Of a stretch of DNA of 64,000 bases, positions 51,081 through 59,954 are shown in pieces. Numbering within the stretch: position 1 is the stretch's first letter; every line of letters begins with the position of its first letter. The translations under genes and the position numbers were made by a program. The notes beneath the pieces are model-generated. The model was not told where the DNA came from. It saw nothing but the letters and a program-made list of their open reading frames with translations, and did no database searches. Source of the stretch: Sellimonas sp963559135 (GTDB lineage Bacteria; Bacillota; Clostridia; Lachnospirales; Lachnospiraceae); assembly GCA_963559135.1 (NCBI GenBank), contig CAUWJP010000005.1, positions 1 to 64,000 on the forward strand. Direction: 5' to 3'.

Positions 51081-51923
51081 ATGGGAATTAAAACATACAG
51101 CCCATATACACCTTCCAGAAGACAGATGACTGGATCTGATTTTGCTGAGATCACAAAGACAACTCCAGAGAAATCTCTGCTTGCATCCAAGAGCAAAACA
51201 GCAGGTCGTAACGCTCAGGGTAAAATTACAGTAAGACACCGCGGAGGCGGAGCTAAGAGAAAATACAGAATTATCGATTTCAAGAGAAATAAAGATGGAA
51301 TTCCGGCAAAAGTAATCGGTATCGAATACGATCCGAACAGAACAGCTAACATCGCTTTAATCTGCTACGCAGATGGCGAAAAAGCTTACATCCTTGCACC
51401 GCAGGGACTGACAGACGGAATGACAGTTATGAATGGACCGGAAGCGGAAGTAAGAGTAGGAAACTGCCTGCCGCTCTCTGAAATCCCGGTTGGTACACAG
51501 ATTCACAATATTGAGCTTTATCCAGGAAGAGGCGGACAGCTCGTTCGTTCCGCTGGTAACAGCGCTCAGTTAATGGCTAAAGAAGGAAAATACGCTACAC
51601 TTCGTCTTCCTTCAGGCGAAATGAGAATGGTACCGCTTGTATGCCGTGCATCAGTTGGTGTTGTTGGAAACGGCGAACACAACCTGATCAACATCGGTAA
51701 AGCAGGACGTAAACGCCATATGGGCATCAGACCTACAGTTCGTGGTTCTGTTATGAACCCGAATGACCATCCGCACGGTGGTGGTGAAGGTAAGACAGGT
51801 ATTGGACGTCCAGGCCCGTCTACACCTTGGGGCAAACCGGCACTTGGTCTTAAGACAAGAAAGAAAAACAAAGCGTCTAATAAGCTGATCGTAAGAAGAC
51901 GTGACGGAAAAGCTATCAAATAA
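51081..51923 (+). CDS. rplB: 50S ribosomal protein L2
   Basis: 280 aa; RHRGGGAKRKYRIIDFKRNK near residue 53 and the C-terminal HPHGGGEGKTGIGRPGPSTP region with the conserved His near the peptidyl transferase centre. Length is normal. AAAGGAG lies about nine bases before the ATG. Confidence 0.98.
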   Translation: MGIKTYSPYTPSRRQMTGSDFAEITKTTPEKSLLASKSKTAGRNAQGKITVRHRGGGAKRKYRIIDFKRNKDGIPAKVIGIEYDPNRTANIALICYADGEKAYILAPQGLTDGMTVMNGPEAEVRVGNCLPLSEIPVGTQIHNIELYPGRGGQLVRSAGNSAQLMAKEGKYATLRLPSGEMRMVPLVCRASVGVVGNGEHNLINIGKAGRKRHMGIRPTVRGSVMNPNDHPHGGGEGKTGIGRPGPSTPWGKPALGLKTRKKNKASNKLIVRRRDGKAIK

Positions 51924-51948
51924 ACAGTTTTGAAGGAGGTTAAACCTA

Positions 51949-52230
51949 ATGGCTCGTTCACTTAAAAAAGGACCATTCGCAGATGCGAGTTTACTGAAAA
52001 AAGTAGAAGCTATGAACGAATCCGGAGACAAGTCTGTTATCAAGACATGGTCCCGCCGTTCTACAATTTTCCCGATGATGATCGGTCATACAATCGCCGT
52101 TCATGACGGAAGAAAACATGTCCCGGTATATATCACAGAAGATATGGTTGGACACAAACTTGGAGAGTTTGTTGCAACAAGAACATACAGAGGACATGGA
52201 AAAGACGAAAAGAAATCCAGAGTAAGATAA
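51949..52230 (+). CDS. rpsS: 30S ribosomal protein S19
   Basis: 93 aa; starts MARSLKKGPFAD and contains TWSRRSTIFPMMIGHTIAVH and KLGEFVATRTYRGHGKDEKK, all diagnostic. It binds S13 and 16S rRNA in the head of the small subunit. Confidence 0.97.
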   Translation: MARSLKKGPFADASLLKKVEAMNESGDKSVIKTWSRRSTIFPMMIGHTIAVHDGRKHVPVYITEDMVGHKLGEFVATRTYRGHGKDEKKSRVR

Positions 52231-52260
52231 TAAACGTGTATTCGAAAGGAGGGTTCATCC

Positions 52261-52647
52261 ATGGCTAAGGGACATAGATCTCAGATTAAAAGAGAAAGAA
52301 ATGCGAACAAAGACACAAGACCATCAGCTAAGTTATCCTACGCAAGAGTCTCTGTTCAGAAAGCATGCTTCGTATTAGATGCCATCAGAGGTAAGGATGT
52401 AACAACAGCACTTGGAATTTTAACATACAACCCAAGATATGCTTCCAGCTTGATTAAGAAATTATTAGAATCAGCAATTGCAAACGCTGAAAACAATAAC
52501 GGTATGTCACCAGAAAACCTTTACATCGCAGAATGCTATGCGAACAAAGGACCTACAATGAAACGTATCAGACCAAGAGCACAGGGTAGAGCTTACAGAA
52601 TCGAAAAGAGAATGAGCCACATTACACTTGTGTTAGATGAAAGATAA
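52261..52647 (+). CDS. rplV: 50S ribosomal protein L22
   Basis: 128 aa; the beta-hairpin GPTMKRIRPRAQGRAYRIEK reaches into the exit tunnel. The N-terminus is about 10-15 residues longer than minimal L22 (AKGHRSQIKRERNANKDTRP), a basic extension seen in related anaerobes. Confidence 0.96.
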   Translation: MAKGHRSQIKRERNANKDTRPSAKLSYARVSVQKACFVLDAIRGKDVTTALGILTYNPRYASSLIKKLLESAIANAENNNGMSPENLYIAECYANKGPTMKRIRPRAQGRAYRIEKRMSHITLVLDER

Positions 52648-52658
52648 GGAGGGCAATC

Positions 52659-53315
52659 ATGGGACAGAAGGTTAATCCACACGGATTGAGAGTCGGTATC
52701 ATCAAAGACTGGGATTCCAGATGGTATGCAGAAAAAGACTTCGGCGACAATCTGGTTGAAGACCACAAAATCAGGAAATTTCTTAAGAATAAATTATACA
52801 GTGCCGGAATCGCAAAGATCGAGATCGAAAGAGCATCTGACCGTGTAAAAATCATCGTTTACACAGCAAAACCGGGTGTGGTAATCGGTAAAGGCGGTTC
52901 TGAAATCGAGAAAGTAAAAGCAGAACTTCAGAAGATGACAGATAAGAAAGTTATCGTTGACATCAAAGAAGTAAAGAAACCGGACAGAGACGCTCAGCTC
53001 GTTGCTGAAAACATTGCACTTCAGCTTGAAAACCGTATTTCTTTCAGACGTGCTATGAAGTCCTGCATGAGCAGAACAATGAAGGCAGGAGCGCTTGGTG
53101 TGAAAACATCCGTTTCCGGACGTCTTGGCGGAGCTGATATGGCTCGTACAGAGTTCTACAGCGAAGGAACAATTCCGCTTCAGACACTTCGTGCAGACAT
53201 TGACTATGGATTCGCTGAGGCAGACACAACTTACGGAAAAGTAGGTGTGAAAGTCTGGGTATACAAAGGCGAAGTTCTTCCAACAAAGGCTAATCAGGAA
53301 GGGAGCGATAAATAA
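52659..53315 (+). CDS. rpsC: 30S ribosomal protein S3
   Basis: 218 aa; starts MGQKVNPHGLRVGIIKDWDS, with the KH-domain loop GVVIGKGGSEIEKVKAEL and the C-terminal RLGGADMARTEFYSEGTIPL. It lies at the mRNA entry channel. The stop overlaps the rplP start by one base. Confidence 0.98.
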   Translation: MGQKVNPHGLRVGIIKDWDSRWYAEKDFGDNLVEDHKIRKFLKNKLYSAGIAKIEIERASDRVKIIVYTAKPGVVIGKGGSEIEKVKAELQKMTDKKVIVDIKEVKKPDRDAQLVAENIALQLENRISFRRAMKSCMSRTMKAGALGVKTSVSGRLGGADMARTEFYSEGTIPLQTLRADIDYGFAEADTTYGKVGVKVWVYKGEVLPTKANQEGSDK

Positions 53316-53752
53316 TGTTAATGCCAAAAAGAGTAAAACGTCGTAAACAGTTCCGTGGCTCCATGAGAGGTAAGGCTTTACGCGGAAATAAGATTACTAA
53401 CGGTGAATATGGTCTTGTGGCAATGGAACCTTGCTGGATCCGTTCCAACCAGATCGAAGCTGCCCGTGTTGCTATGACTCGTTATATCAAACGTGGTGGT
53501 AAAGTCTGGATCAAGATTTTCCCAGATAAACCTGTAACTACAAAACCAGCTGAAACGCGTATGGGTTCCGGAAAAGGTACTCTTGAATACTGGGTAGCAG
53601 TTGTAAAACCAGGACGTGTTATGTTCGAACTTTCCGGAGTACCGGAAGAGGTTGCACGTGAAGCGCTGCGTCTTGCAATGCACAAATTACCTTGTAAATG
53701 TAAAATCGTTTCTCGCGCAGACTTAGAAGGCGGTGATAACAGTGAAAATTAA
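53315..53752 (+). CDS. rplP: 50S ribosomal protein L16
   Basis: 145 aa; starts MLMPKRVKRRKQFRGSMRGK with the typical ITNGEYGLVAMEPCWIRSNQ. The first ATG is used because GAAGGGAG lies ten bases before it. It overlaps the rpmC start by 11 bases. Confidence 0.97.
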   Translation: MLMPKRVKRRKQFRGSMRGKALRGNKITNGEYGLVAMEPCWIRSNQIEAARVAMTRYIKRGGKVWIKIFPDKPVTTKPAETRMGSGKGTLEYWVAVVKPGRVMFELSGVPEEVAREALRLAMHKLPCKCKIVSRADLEGGDNSEN

Positions 53753-53948
53753 TGCATTTGTAGAAGATTTAAGAAAAAAATCAGTTTCAGAATTGAATGA
53801 AGAATTAGTAGCTGCTAAAAAGGAGCTCTTCAACCTGAGATTCCAGAACGCAACAAATCAGCTTGAAAATACAAGCAGGATCAAAGAAGTAAGAAAAAAT
53901 ATTGCCAGAATTCAGACAGTGATTACTGAGATGGCAAAAGCTGAGTAA
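53742..53948 (+). CDS. rpmC: 50S ribosomal protein L29
   Basis: 68 aa from the GTG that gives MKINAFVEDLRKKSVSELN, the normal L29 opening; an earlier in-frame GTG would add three residues. The two-helix hairpin includes ELFNLRFQNATNQLENTSRI. The start lies inside the end of rplP, so translation is coupled. Confidence 0.93.
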   Translation: MKINAFVEDLRKKSVSELNEELVAAKKELFNLRFQNATNQLENTSRIKEVRKNIARIQTVITEMAKAE

Positions 53949-53962
53949 GGAGGGAATAGATC

Positions 53963-54217
53963 GTGGAAAGAAACCTGAGAAAAACAAGAGTTGGTAAGGT
54001 TGTCAGCGACAAAATGGACAAAACAATCGTAGTTGCAGTTGAAGACCATGTGAAACACCCGCTTTACAACAAGATCGTGAAGAGAACTTATAAATTAAAA
54101 GCACATGATGAAAACAACGAATGCAACATTGGAGATAAAGTAAAAGTTATGGAAACAAGACCGTTGTCCAAAGACAAGAGATGGAGACTTGTGGAAATAA
54201 TGGAAAAAGTGAAATAA
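53963..54217 (+). CDS. rpsQ: 30S ribosomal protein S17
   Basis: 84 aa with a GTG start after GGAGGG; the OB-fold protein has KTRVGKVVSDKMDKTIVVAV and METRPLSKDKRWRLVEI. Confidence 0.96.
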   Translation: MERNLRKTRVGKVVSDKMDKTIVVAVEDHVKHPLYNKIVKRTYKLKAHDENNECNIGDKVKVMETRPLSKDKRWRLVEIMEKVK

Positions 54218-54253
54218 TTTCACTATGCAGCAGAATATAAGGAGGTTACCTGC

Positions 54254-54622
54254 ATGATTCAGCAAGAAAGCAGATTAAAAGTAGCAGATAACACAGGTGC
54301 TAAAGAATTACTTTGTATCCGTGTTATGGGCGGTTCTACAAGAAGATATGCAAATATCGGAGATGTGATCGTTGCTTCTGTTAAAGACGCAACACCAGGC
54401 GGCGTTGTTAAAAAAGGTGACGTTGTAAAGGCTGTCGTTGTTCGTACAGTAAAAGGCGCTCGTCGTAAAGATGGTTCCTACATCAAATTCGATGAGAACG
54501 CTGCTGTTATTATCAAAGACGACAAGAACCCAAGAGGAACTCGTATTTTTGGACCAGTAGCAAGAGAACTTCGTGAGAAACAGTTCATGAAGATCGTATC
54601 TCTGGCTCCGGAAGTATTATAA
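54254..54622 (+). CDS. rplN: 50S ribosomal protein L14
   Basis: 122 aa; starts MIQQESRLKVADNTGAKELL and contains KKGDVVKAVVVRTVKGARRK and NPRGTRIFGPVARELRE. It opens the spc segment of the superoperon and faces the intersubunit bridge. Confidence 0.98.
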   Translation: MIQQESRLKVADNTGAKELLCIRVMGGSTRRYANIGDVIVASVKDATPGGVVKKGDVVKAVVVRTVKGARRKDGSYIKFDENAAVIIKDDKNPRGTRIFGPVARELREKQFMKIVSLAPEVL

Positions 54623-54636
54623 GGAGGTACCTGAGA

Positions 54637-54948
54637 ATGTCAACTATGAAAATTAAGAAAGGTGATACCGTTAAAGTTATCGCCGGAAAAGATAAAGACA
54701 AAGAAGGCAAAGTTATTTCCGTAGACAGAAAGAACGGAAGAGTTCTGGTTGAAGGTGTCAACATGCTGACAAAGCACACAAAACCAAGTGCAGCTAATCA
54801 GGAAGGCGGCATCATCCATCAGGAAGGACCTATTGATGCATCTAACGTAATGTATGTTCACAAAGGAAAAGCTACAAGAGTAGGTTTCAAGATGGACGGA
54901 GACAAGAAAGTACGTTACGCAAAATCAACAGGCGAAGTAATTGATTAA
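54637..54948 (+). CDS. rplX: 50S ribosomal protein L24
   Basis: 103 aa; KOW motif IKKGDTVKVIAGKDKDKEGK at the N-terminus and HTKPSAANQEGGIIHQEGPI after it. It is an early assembly protein of the large subunit. Confidence 0.97.
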   Translation: MSTMKIKKGDTVKVIAGKDKDKEGKVISVDRKNGRVLVEGVNMLTKHTKPSAANQEGGIIHQEGPIDASNVMYVHKGKATRVGFKMDGDKKVRYAKSTGEVID

Positions 54949-54971
54949 TTCGAGAAAGGAGGTCCAGCGCT

Positions 54972-55511
54972 TTGAGTAGATTAAAAGAACAGTATCAGAA
55001 CGAGATCGTAGACGCTCTGATTAAGAAATTTGGATATAAAAACATTATGGAAGTACCGAAGCTCGATAAAGTTGTAATCAACATGGGCGTAGGTGAGGCA
55101 AAAGAAAACCACAAACTTCTGGAATCTGCTATTGCTGACATGGAAACAATTACAGGTCAGAAAGCAGTTACTACAAAAGCAAAAAAATCCGTGGCTAACT
55201 TCAAAATCAGAGAGGGTATGCCGATCGGATGTAAAGTTACATTAAGAGGTGAAAAAATGTACGAGTTCGTTGATCGTCTGATCAACCTTGCACTTCCTCG
55301 TGTACGTGACTTCAGAGGTGTAAATCCGAACGCATTTGACGGAAGAGGAAATTATGCCCTTGGAATCAAAGAACAGCTGATTTTCCCGGAAATCGAATAC
55401 GATAAGGTTGACAAAGTTCGCGGTATGGACGTTATCTTCGTAACAACTGCTAAGACAGACGAAGAAGCTCGTGAATTACTGAAACAGTTCAACATGCCAT
55501 TCGCAAAGTAG
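54972..55511 (+). CDS. rplE: 50S ribosomal protein L5
   Basis: 179 aa with a TTG start, 8 bases after AAAGGAGGT; no ATG is available at this place. Core motifs are KLDKVVINMGVGEAKENHK, RGEKMYEFVDRLINLALPRV and GRGNYALGIKEQLIFPEI. It contacts 5S rRNA and the P-site tRNA. Confidence 0.97.
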   Translation: MSRLKEQYQNEIVDALIKKFGYKNIMEVPKLDKVVINMGVGEAKENHKLLESAIADMETITGQKAVTTKAKKSVANFKIREGMPIGCKVTLRGEKMYEFVDRLINLALPRVRDFRGVNPNAFDGRGNYALGIKEQLIFPEIEYDKVDKVRGMDVIFVTTAKTDEEARELLKQFNMPFAK

Positions 55512-55526
55512 TAAAGGAGGAAAATC

Positions 55527-55712
55527 ATGGCAAAGACAGCAATGAAAATTAAACAGCAGCGCAAACAGAAATTCTCCACAAGAGAATACAATCGCTGTAA
55601 AATCTGCGGCCGTCCGCATGCATATTTAAGAAAATATGGTATTTGCCGTATCTGCTTCCGTGAATTAGCTTACAAAGGAGAAATTCCGGGAGTAAAGAAA
55701 GCAAGCTGGTAG
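55527..55712 (+). CDS. rpsZ: 30S ribosomal protein S14, zinc type
   Basis: 61 aa; the zinc ribbon CKICGRPHAYLRKYGICRIC (two CxxC pairs) marks the Zn-binding S14 form used in zinc-replete growth by Firmicutes. Confidence 0.97.
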   Translation: MAKTAMKIKQQRKQKFSTREYNRCKICGRPHAYLRKYGICRICFRELAYKGEIPGVKKASW

Positions 55713-55856
55713 GCCTGTTAACTGCTTTACGCTCATCCCTTGAATGGGATGTGCGGAGCGAAAGGCTGCTCTTCGGCATGTTCCGGAGAACTCCTTGAAA
55801 AAGGATATCCGCAGTCAGGAAACAAAATGAACCATTCCATAAGGAGGAAATTGAAA
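55713..55856 (+). other. 144-base spacer between S14 and S8 genes with hairpins
   Basis: Longer than the usual 10-40 bases in this operon. It contains CATCCC/GGGATG around TTGAAT (55735-55752) and other short pairings. The frame is open into rpsH, but the ribosome binding site places the rpsH start at its end. It may be a regulatory site, perhaps for S8, or an inserted repeat. Confidence 0.4.
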
Positions 55857-56258
55857 ATGACTATGAGTGATCCAATCGCAGATATGCTTACAAGAATTCG
55901 TAACGCAAACACTGCAAAACATGATACAGTAGATGTACCGGCTTCCAAAATGAAAGTCGCTATCGCAGACATCCTTGTAAACGAAGGATATATCGCAAAA
56001 TATGATCTGATTGATGAAGGAAGCTTCAAAACAATCAGAATTACATTAAAATATGGCGTTGATAAGAACGAAAAAGTTATTACAGGATTAAAGAGAATCT
56101 CCAAACCGGGACTTCGTGTTTACGCAGGTAAGGAAGAACTCCCGAAAGTACTTGGTGGACTTGGAACAGCAATCATCTCCACAAACCAGGGTGTAGTAAC
56201 AGATAAAGAAGCAAGAAAACTCGGCGTTGGCGGAGAAGTTCTTTGCTTCGTATGGTAG
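55857..56258 (+). CDS. rpsH: 30S ribosomal protein S8
   Basis: 133 aa; starts MTMSDPIADMLTRIRNANTA after AAGGAGG and ends GGEVLCFVW. In E. coli S8 represses the spc operon, so the unusual spacer just before it may matter for control. Confidence 0.97.
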   Translation: MTMSDPIADMLTRIRNANTAKHDTVDVPASKMKVAIADILVNEGYIAKYDLIDEGSFKTIRITLKYGVDKNEKVITGLKRISKPGLRVYAGKEELPKVLGGLGTAIISTNQGVVTDKEARKLGVGGEVLCFVW

Positions 56259-56447
56259 GCACTGAACACTTGGCGAGCACATGCGTAAGCGCAGCGCGAG
56301 GTTAGTGTGAAGGTCGTTCTTTGAGCTTGGCGAGGTTCTTTCGAGCTTAGCGAAAAGAACTTCCTTATAGAGGGCCAAGGCCCGCAGAAACTGAAAACAG
56401 AGCGGATGAGGTCCGTTCCGAAAATTTAAGTGTAGGAGGTATACGTT
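56259..56447. repeat. 189-base repeat-rich spacer inside the spc operon
   Basis: Between rpsH and rplF. It contains two near-copies of GAGCTTGGCGA (56321 and 56344 areas), the hairpin GTTCTTT/AAAGAAC, and GC-rich CACTTGGCGAGC with GCGAGGTTAGTG forming an inverted repeat. Base composition differs from the flanking genes. It resembles a repetitive extragenic palindrome-type element inserted in the operon. Confidence 0.5.
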
Positions 56448-56990
56448 ATGTCACGTATCGGAAGACTTCCGGTTGCAATTCCGGAAGGAGTAACTGTAGA
56501 AATTGCAGAGAACAATAAAGTGACTGTAACAGGTCCAAAAGGAACTCTCGTAAGAGAACTTCCAGTTGAAATGGAAATCAAAAAAGAAGACAATACAATC
56601 GTGGTTACAAGACCGAACGACTTAAAGAAAATGAAATCTTTACATGGTCTTACAAGAACACTGATCAACAACATGGTGATCGGTGTAACTGAAGGATACC
56701 AGAAAGTTCTTGAAGTAAACGGTGTTGGTTACAGAGCAGCAAAAGCTGGTAAGAAACTGACATTAAGCCTTGGATACTCTCATCCGGTAGAGATGGAAGA
56801 TCCGGAAGGAATCGAAACTGTACTTGAAGGACAGAACAAAATCATTGTTAAGGGTATCAGCAAAGAAAAAGTTGGCCAATACGCAGCTGAAATCAGAGAC
56901 AAGAGAAGACCGGAACCTTACAAGGGCAAAGGTATCAAGTATGCTGATGAAGTTATCAGACGTAAAGTTGGTAAAACTGGTAAGAAATAA
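56448..56990 (+). CDS. rplF: 50S ribosomal protein L6
   Basis: 180 aa; starts MSRIGRLPVAIPEGVTVEIA and ends with KRRPEPYKGKGIKYADEVIR, the conserved rRNA-binding tail near the sarcin-ricin loop. Confidence 0.98.
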   Translation: MSRIGRLPVAIPEGVTVEIAENNKVTVTGPKGTLVRELPVEMEIKKEDNTIVVTRPNDLKKMKSLHGLTRTLINNMVIGVTEGYQKVLEVNGVGYRAAKAGKKLTLSLGYSHPVEMEDPEGIETVLEGQNKIIVKGISKEKVGQYAAEIRDKRRPEPYKGKGIKYADEVIRRKVGKTGKK

Positions 56991-57007
56991 GTAAGGAGAG
57001 TGTGAAA

Positions 57008-57376
57008 ATGGTTAGCAAAAAATCAAGAAGCGAAGTTCGTTTAAACAAGCATAGAAAGTTACGCAACCGTTTCAGCGGTACAGCTGAAAGACCACGTCTT
57101 GCTGTATTCAGAAGCAACAATCATATGTATGCTCAGATCATCGATGATACAGTTGGAAACACTCTGGTATCAGCTTCCACTCTTCAGAAGGACGTGAAAG
57201 CAGAACTGGAAAAAACCAACAATGTAGAAGCTGCAGCATATCTTGGAACGGTTATTGCTAAGAAAGCCCTGGAAAAGGGAATCAAAGAAGTTGTCTTTGA
57301 CAGAGGCGGCTTTATATATCAGGGAAAAGTCAAAGCATTAGCAGACGCAGCTAGAGAAGCTGGACTGGAATTCTAG
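57008..57376 (+). CDS. rplR: 50S ribosomal protein L18
   Basis: 122 aa; starts MVSKKSRSEVRLNKHRKLRN, contains RPRLAVFRSNNHMYAQIIDD and VVFDRGGFIYQGKVKALADA. It binds 5S rRNA. The ATG is favoured over an upstream GTG that is too close to the AAGGAG. Confidence 0.97.
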   Translation: MVSKKSRSEVRLNKHRKLRNRFSGTAERPRLAVFRSNNHMYAQIIDDTVGNTLVSASTLQKDVKAELEKTNNVEAAAYLGTVIAKKALEKGIKEVVFDRGGFIYQGKVKALADAAREAGLEF

Positions 57377-57397
57377 AAGTTGAGGAGGAAAACACAG

Positions 57398-57907
57398 ATG
57401 AGACGTAATCACATTGATGCTAGTCAGTTAGAGTTAAATGAAAAAGTAGTATCAATTAAACGTGTAACCAAAGTTGTTAAAGGTGGCCGTCACTTCAGAT
57501 TCACAGCTTTAGTAGTTGTCGGCGATGGAAAAGGCCATGTTGGTGCAGGTTTAGGAAAAGCGGCAGAAATTCCGGAAGCAATCCGCAAAGGAAAAGAAGA
57601 CGCTATCAAGAACATCATCACAGTTGCACTGAATGATGATGAGAGTATTACACATGACATGTACGGTAAATTCGGAAGCGCTACAGTACTTCTGAAGAAT
57701 GCTCCAGAAGGTACTGGAGTTATCGCCGGTGGTCCGGCTCGTGCCGTTATCGAGATGGCAGGAATCAAGAACATCCGTACAAAATCTTTAGGTTCTAACA
57801 ACAAGCAGAACGTAGTTCTCGCTACTCTGAACGGCCTGAAGAATGTAAAGACACCGGAGGACGTTGCAAGACTTCGCGGCAAATCTATTGAAGAGATCGT
57901 AGGCTAA
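57398..57907 (+). CDS. rpsE: 30S ribosomal protein S5
   Basis: 169 aa; starts MRRNHIDASQLELNEKVVSI after GAGGAGG, with KGGRHFRFTALVVVGDGKGH and APEGTGVIAGGPARAVIEMA. It helps decoding accuracy and is a site of spectinomycin resistance changes. Confidence 0.97.
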   Translation: MRRNHIDASQLELNEKVVSIKRVTKVVKGGRHFRFTALVVVGDGKGHVGAGLGKAAEIPEAIRKGKEDAIKNIITVALNDDESITHDMYGKFGSATVLLKNAPEGTGVIAGGPARAVIEMAGIKNIRTKSLGSNNKQNVVLATLNGLKNVKTPEDVARLRGKSIEEIVG

Positions 57908-57921
57908 GGAGGACGGTTAAC

Positions 57922-58104
57922 ATGGCAAATTTGAAAATCACATTAGTGAAATCAACAATCGGTGCCATTCCGAAGCATAAAAAAACAGTTGAAGCATTAG
58001 GTTTAAAGAAGATGCACAAAACAGTTGTACTTCCGGACAATGCTGCAACAAGAGGTATGGTACAGCAGGTAAGACATTTAGTAAAAGTGGAAGAAGAAGC
58101 TTAA
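57922..58104 (+). CDS. rpmD: 50S ribosomal protein L30
   Basis: 60 aa; LKITLVKSTIGAIPKHKKTV and DNAATRGMVQQVRHLVKVEE are standard L30. Confidence 0.97.
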   Translation: MANLKITLVKSTIGAIPKHKKTVEALGLKKMHKTVVLPDNAATRGMVQQVRHLVKVEEEA

Positions 58105-58126
58105 TATCAGATAAGGAGGTGTCATA

Positions 58127-58567
58127 ATGGACTTATCAAATTTAAGACCAGCTGATGGTTCAAAACACAGCGATAATTTCAGAAGAGGCCGTGGACACGG
58201 ATCTGGAAATGGTAAGACAGCCGGAAAAGGACACAAAGGTCAGAAAGCACGTTCCGGAGCAACAAGACCGGGATTTGAAGGTGGACAGATGCCATTATAC
58301 AGACGTATTCCGAAGAGAGGTTTCACAAACAGAAACACAAAGGAAATCGTTGGCATCAATGTAAGCGCATTAGAAGTATTTGAAAATGATACAGTTGTTT
58401 CAGTAGCAACTTTAATTGAAAAAGGAATCATTAAGAACCCGAAAGACGGCGTTAAGATTCTTGGAAATGGAGAGTTAACCAAAAAGCTTACAGTTCAGGC
58501 TGATGCTTTCAGCGAAGGCGCAAAAGCTAAAATTGAGGCTCTTGGTGGAAAAGCAGAGGTGATCTAA
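58127..58567 (+). CDS. rplO: 50S ribosomal protein L15
   Basis: 146 aa; starts MDLSNLRPADGSKH, with GRGHGSGNGKTAGKGHKGQK and FEGGQMPLYRRIPKRGFTN. The stop codon lies directly against the secY start. Confidence 0.97.
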   Translation: MDLSNLRPADGSKHSDNFRRGRGHGSGNGKTAGKGHKGQKARSGATRPGFEGGQMPLYRRIPKRGFTNRNTKEIVGINVSALEVFENDTVVSVATLIEKGIIKNPKDGVKILGNGELTKKLTVQADAFSEGAKAKIEALGGKAEVI

Positions 58568-59884
58568 TTGCTTCAGACAGTCCGTAGGGCATTTCAGATT
58601 GAAGAGATCAGACAGAGACTGTTCTTCACATTTTTGATGCTGATTGTTGTAAGACTCGGATCTGAACTCCCGACACCGGGAGTGGATCCGTCATACATTC
58701 AGAACTTTTTTGCAAGCCACACCGGGGATGCATTCAATTTTTTTGATGCATTTACCGGAGGCTCTTTCACCCAGATGTCCGTTTTCGCGTTGAGTATTAC
58801 GCCGTACATTACATCTTCCATCATCGTACAGCTTCTTACAATTGCGATTCCTAAGTTGGAAGAGCTTCAGAAAGAAGGCGAAGAAGGAAGAAAGAAGATG
58901 ACGGCGATTACTCGTTATCTGACGGTTGCTCTCGCGCTTATTGAATCTGCTGCAATGGCAATCGGATTTGGACGTCAGGGACTTCTTGTAGAGTTTAATT
59001 TTGTGAATGCAGCTGTTGTCATCATGACACTGACAGCCGGTTCTACTTTGTTGATGTGGATTGGTGAGCGTATCACAGAAAAGGGTGTTGGAAATGGTAT
59101 TTCCATTGTCCTTCTGATCAATATTCTTTCCAGAATTCCACAGGACTTTGTAACATTATACAATCAGTTCATGAGTGGAAAAAGCCTTGCTAATGCGGCT
59201 CTTGCGGCGGTTATTATCCTTGTGATTCTGCTCGTAGTGATTGTTTTTGTTATCATTCTGCAGGATGCGGTACGGAAGATTCCGGTGCAGTATTCTCAGA
59301 AAGTAGTCGGAAGAAAAACAATGGGCGGGCAGTCTACCAATATTCCACTGAAGGTTAACACGGCAGGAGTTATCCCGGTTATCTTTGCATCTTCTTTGAT
59401 GCAGTTCCCTATTGTCATCGCTTCTTTCTTAGGAAAAGGAGACGGAGACGGCATTGGAAGTGAAATACTGAGAGGCCTGAATTCAAACAACTGGTGTGAT
59501 CCATCAAATCTTCAGTATTCATGGGGATTAATCGTATATATCCTCCTGACAGTATTCTTTGCATATTTCTATACGAGTATTACATTCAACCCGATGGAAA
59601 TTGCAAACAATATGAAAAAAAGCGGAGGTTTTATCCTTGGTATCAGACCAGGAAAACCGACGGTCGAATATTTGACAAAGATCCTGAATTATATCATTTT
59701 CATTGGAGCGTGCGGTCTTGTAATTGTTCAGATTATTCCGTTCTTCTTTAACGGAGTATTCGGCGCAAATGTTTCCTTTGGAGGTACATCCATGATTATT
59801 ATCGTAGGTGTCGTTCTGGAGACAATCAAGAAAGTCGAATCCATGATGCTTGTTCGTAATTACAAAGGATTTTTAAATACCTGA
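58568..59884 (+). CDS. secY: Protein translocase subunit SecY
   Basis: 438 aa, ten transmembrane helices, the channel of the Sec translocase. Motifs include LGSELPTPGVDPSYIQNFF, the plug region FAGGS-like GGSFTQMSVFALSITPYITSS and the cytoplasmic loop with GRKTMGGQSTNIPLKVNTAG. It starts with TTG immediately after the rplO stop, using GAGGTGAT as ribosome binding site, so its level is tied to L15. A hairpin without T-run follows at 59890-59920. Confidence 0.97.
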   Translation: MLQTVRRAFQIEEIRQRLFFTFLMLIVVRLGSELPTPGVDPSYIQNFFASHTGDAFNFFDAFTGGSFTQMSVFALSITPYITSSIIVQLLTIAIPKLEELQKEGEEGRKKMTAITRYLTVALALIESAAMAIGFGRQGLLVEFNFVNAAVVIMTLTAGSTLLMWIGERITEKGVGNGISIVLLINILSRIPQDFVTLYNQFMSGKSLANAALAAVIILVILLVVIVFVIILQDAVRKIPVQYSQKVVGRKTMGGQSTNIPLKVNTAGVIPVIFASSLMQFPIVIASFLGKGDGDGIGSEILRGLNSNNWCDPSNLQYSWGLIVYILLTVFFAYFYTSITFNPMEIANNMKKSGGFILGIRPGKPTVEYLTKILNYIIFIGACGLVIVQIIPFFFNGVFGANVSFGGTSMIIIVGVVLETIKKVESMMLVRNYKGFLNT

Positions 59885-59889
59885 TGATT

Positions 59890-59920
59890 TTAGCTCGCGG
59901 AAAATTTTTTCGCGAGTTAA
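59890..59920 (+). other. Hairpin between secY and adk
   Basis: TAGCTCGCG/CGCGAGTTA with an 11-base loop GAAAATTTTTT. It has no T-run after the stem, so an mRNA-processing or attenuation role is more likely than full termination. Confidence 0.5.
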
Positions 59921-59954
59921 AGTTCTATAAAGAGATAATATGGAGGTACGCAGT

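Noticed and set aside
55740..55856. 39-codon N-terminal extension of S8
   Set aside because: AAGGAGG and the family N-terminus both place the start at 55857.
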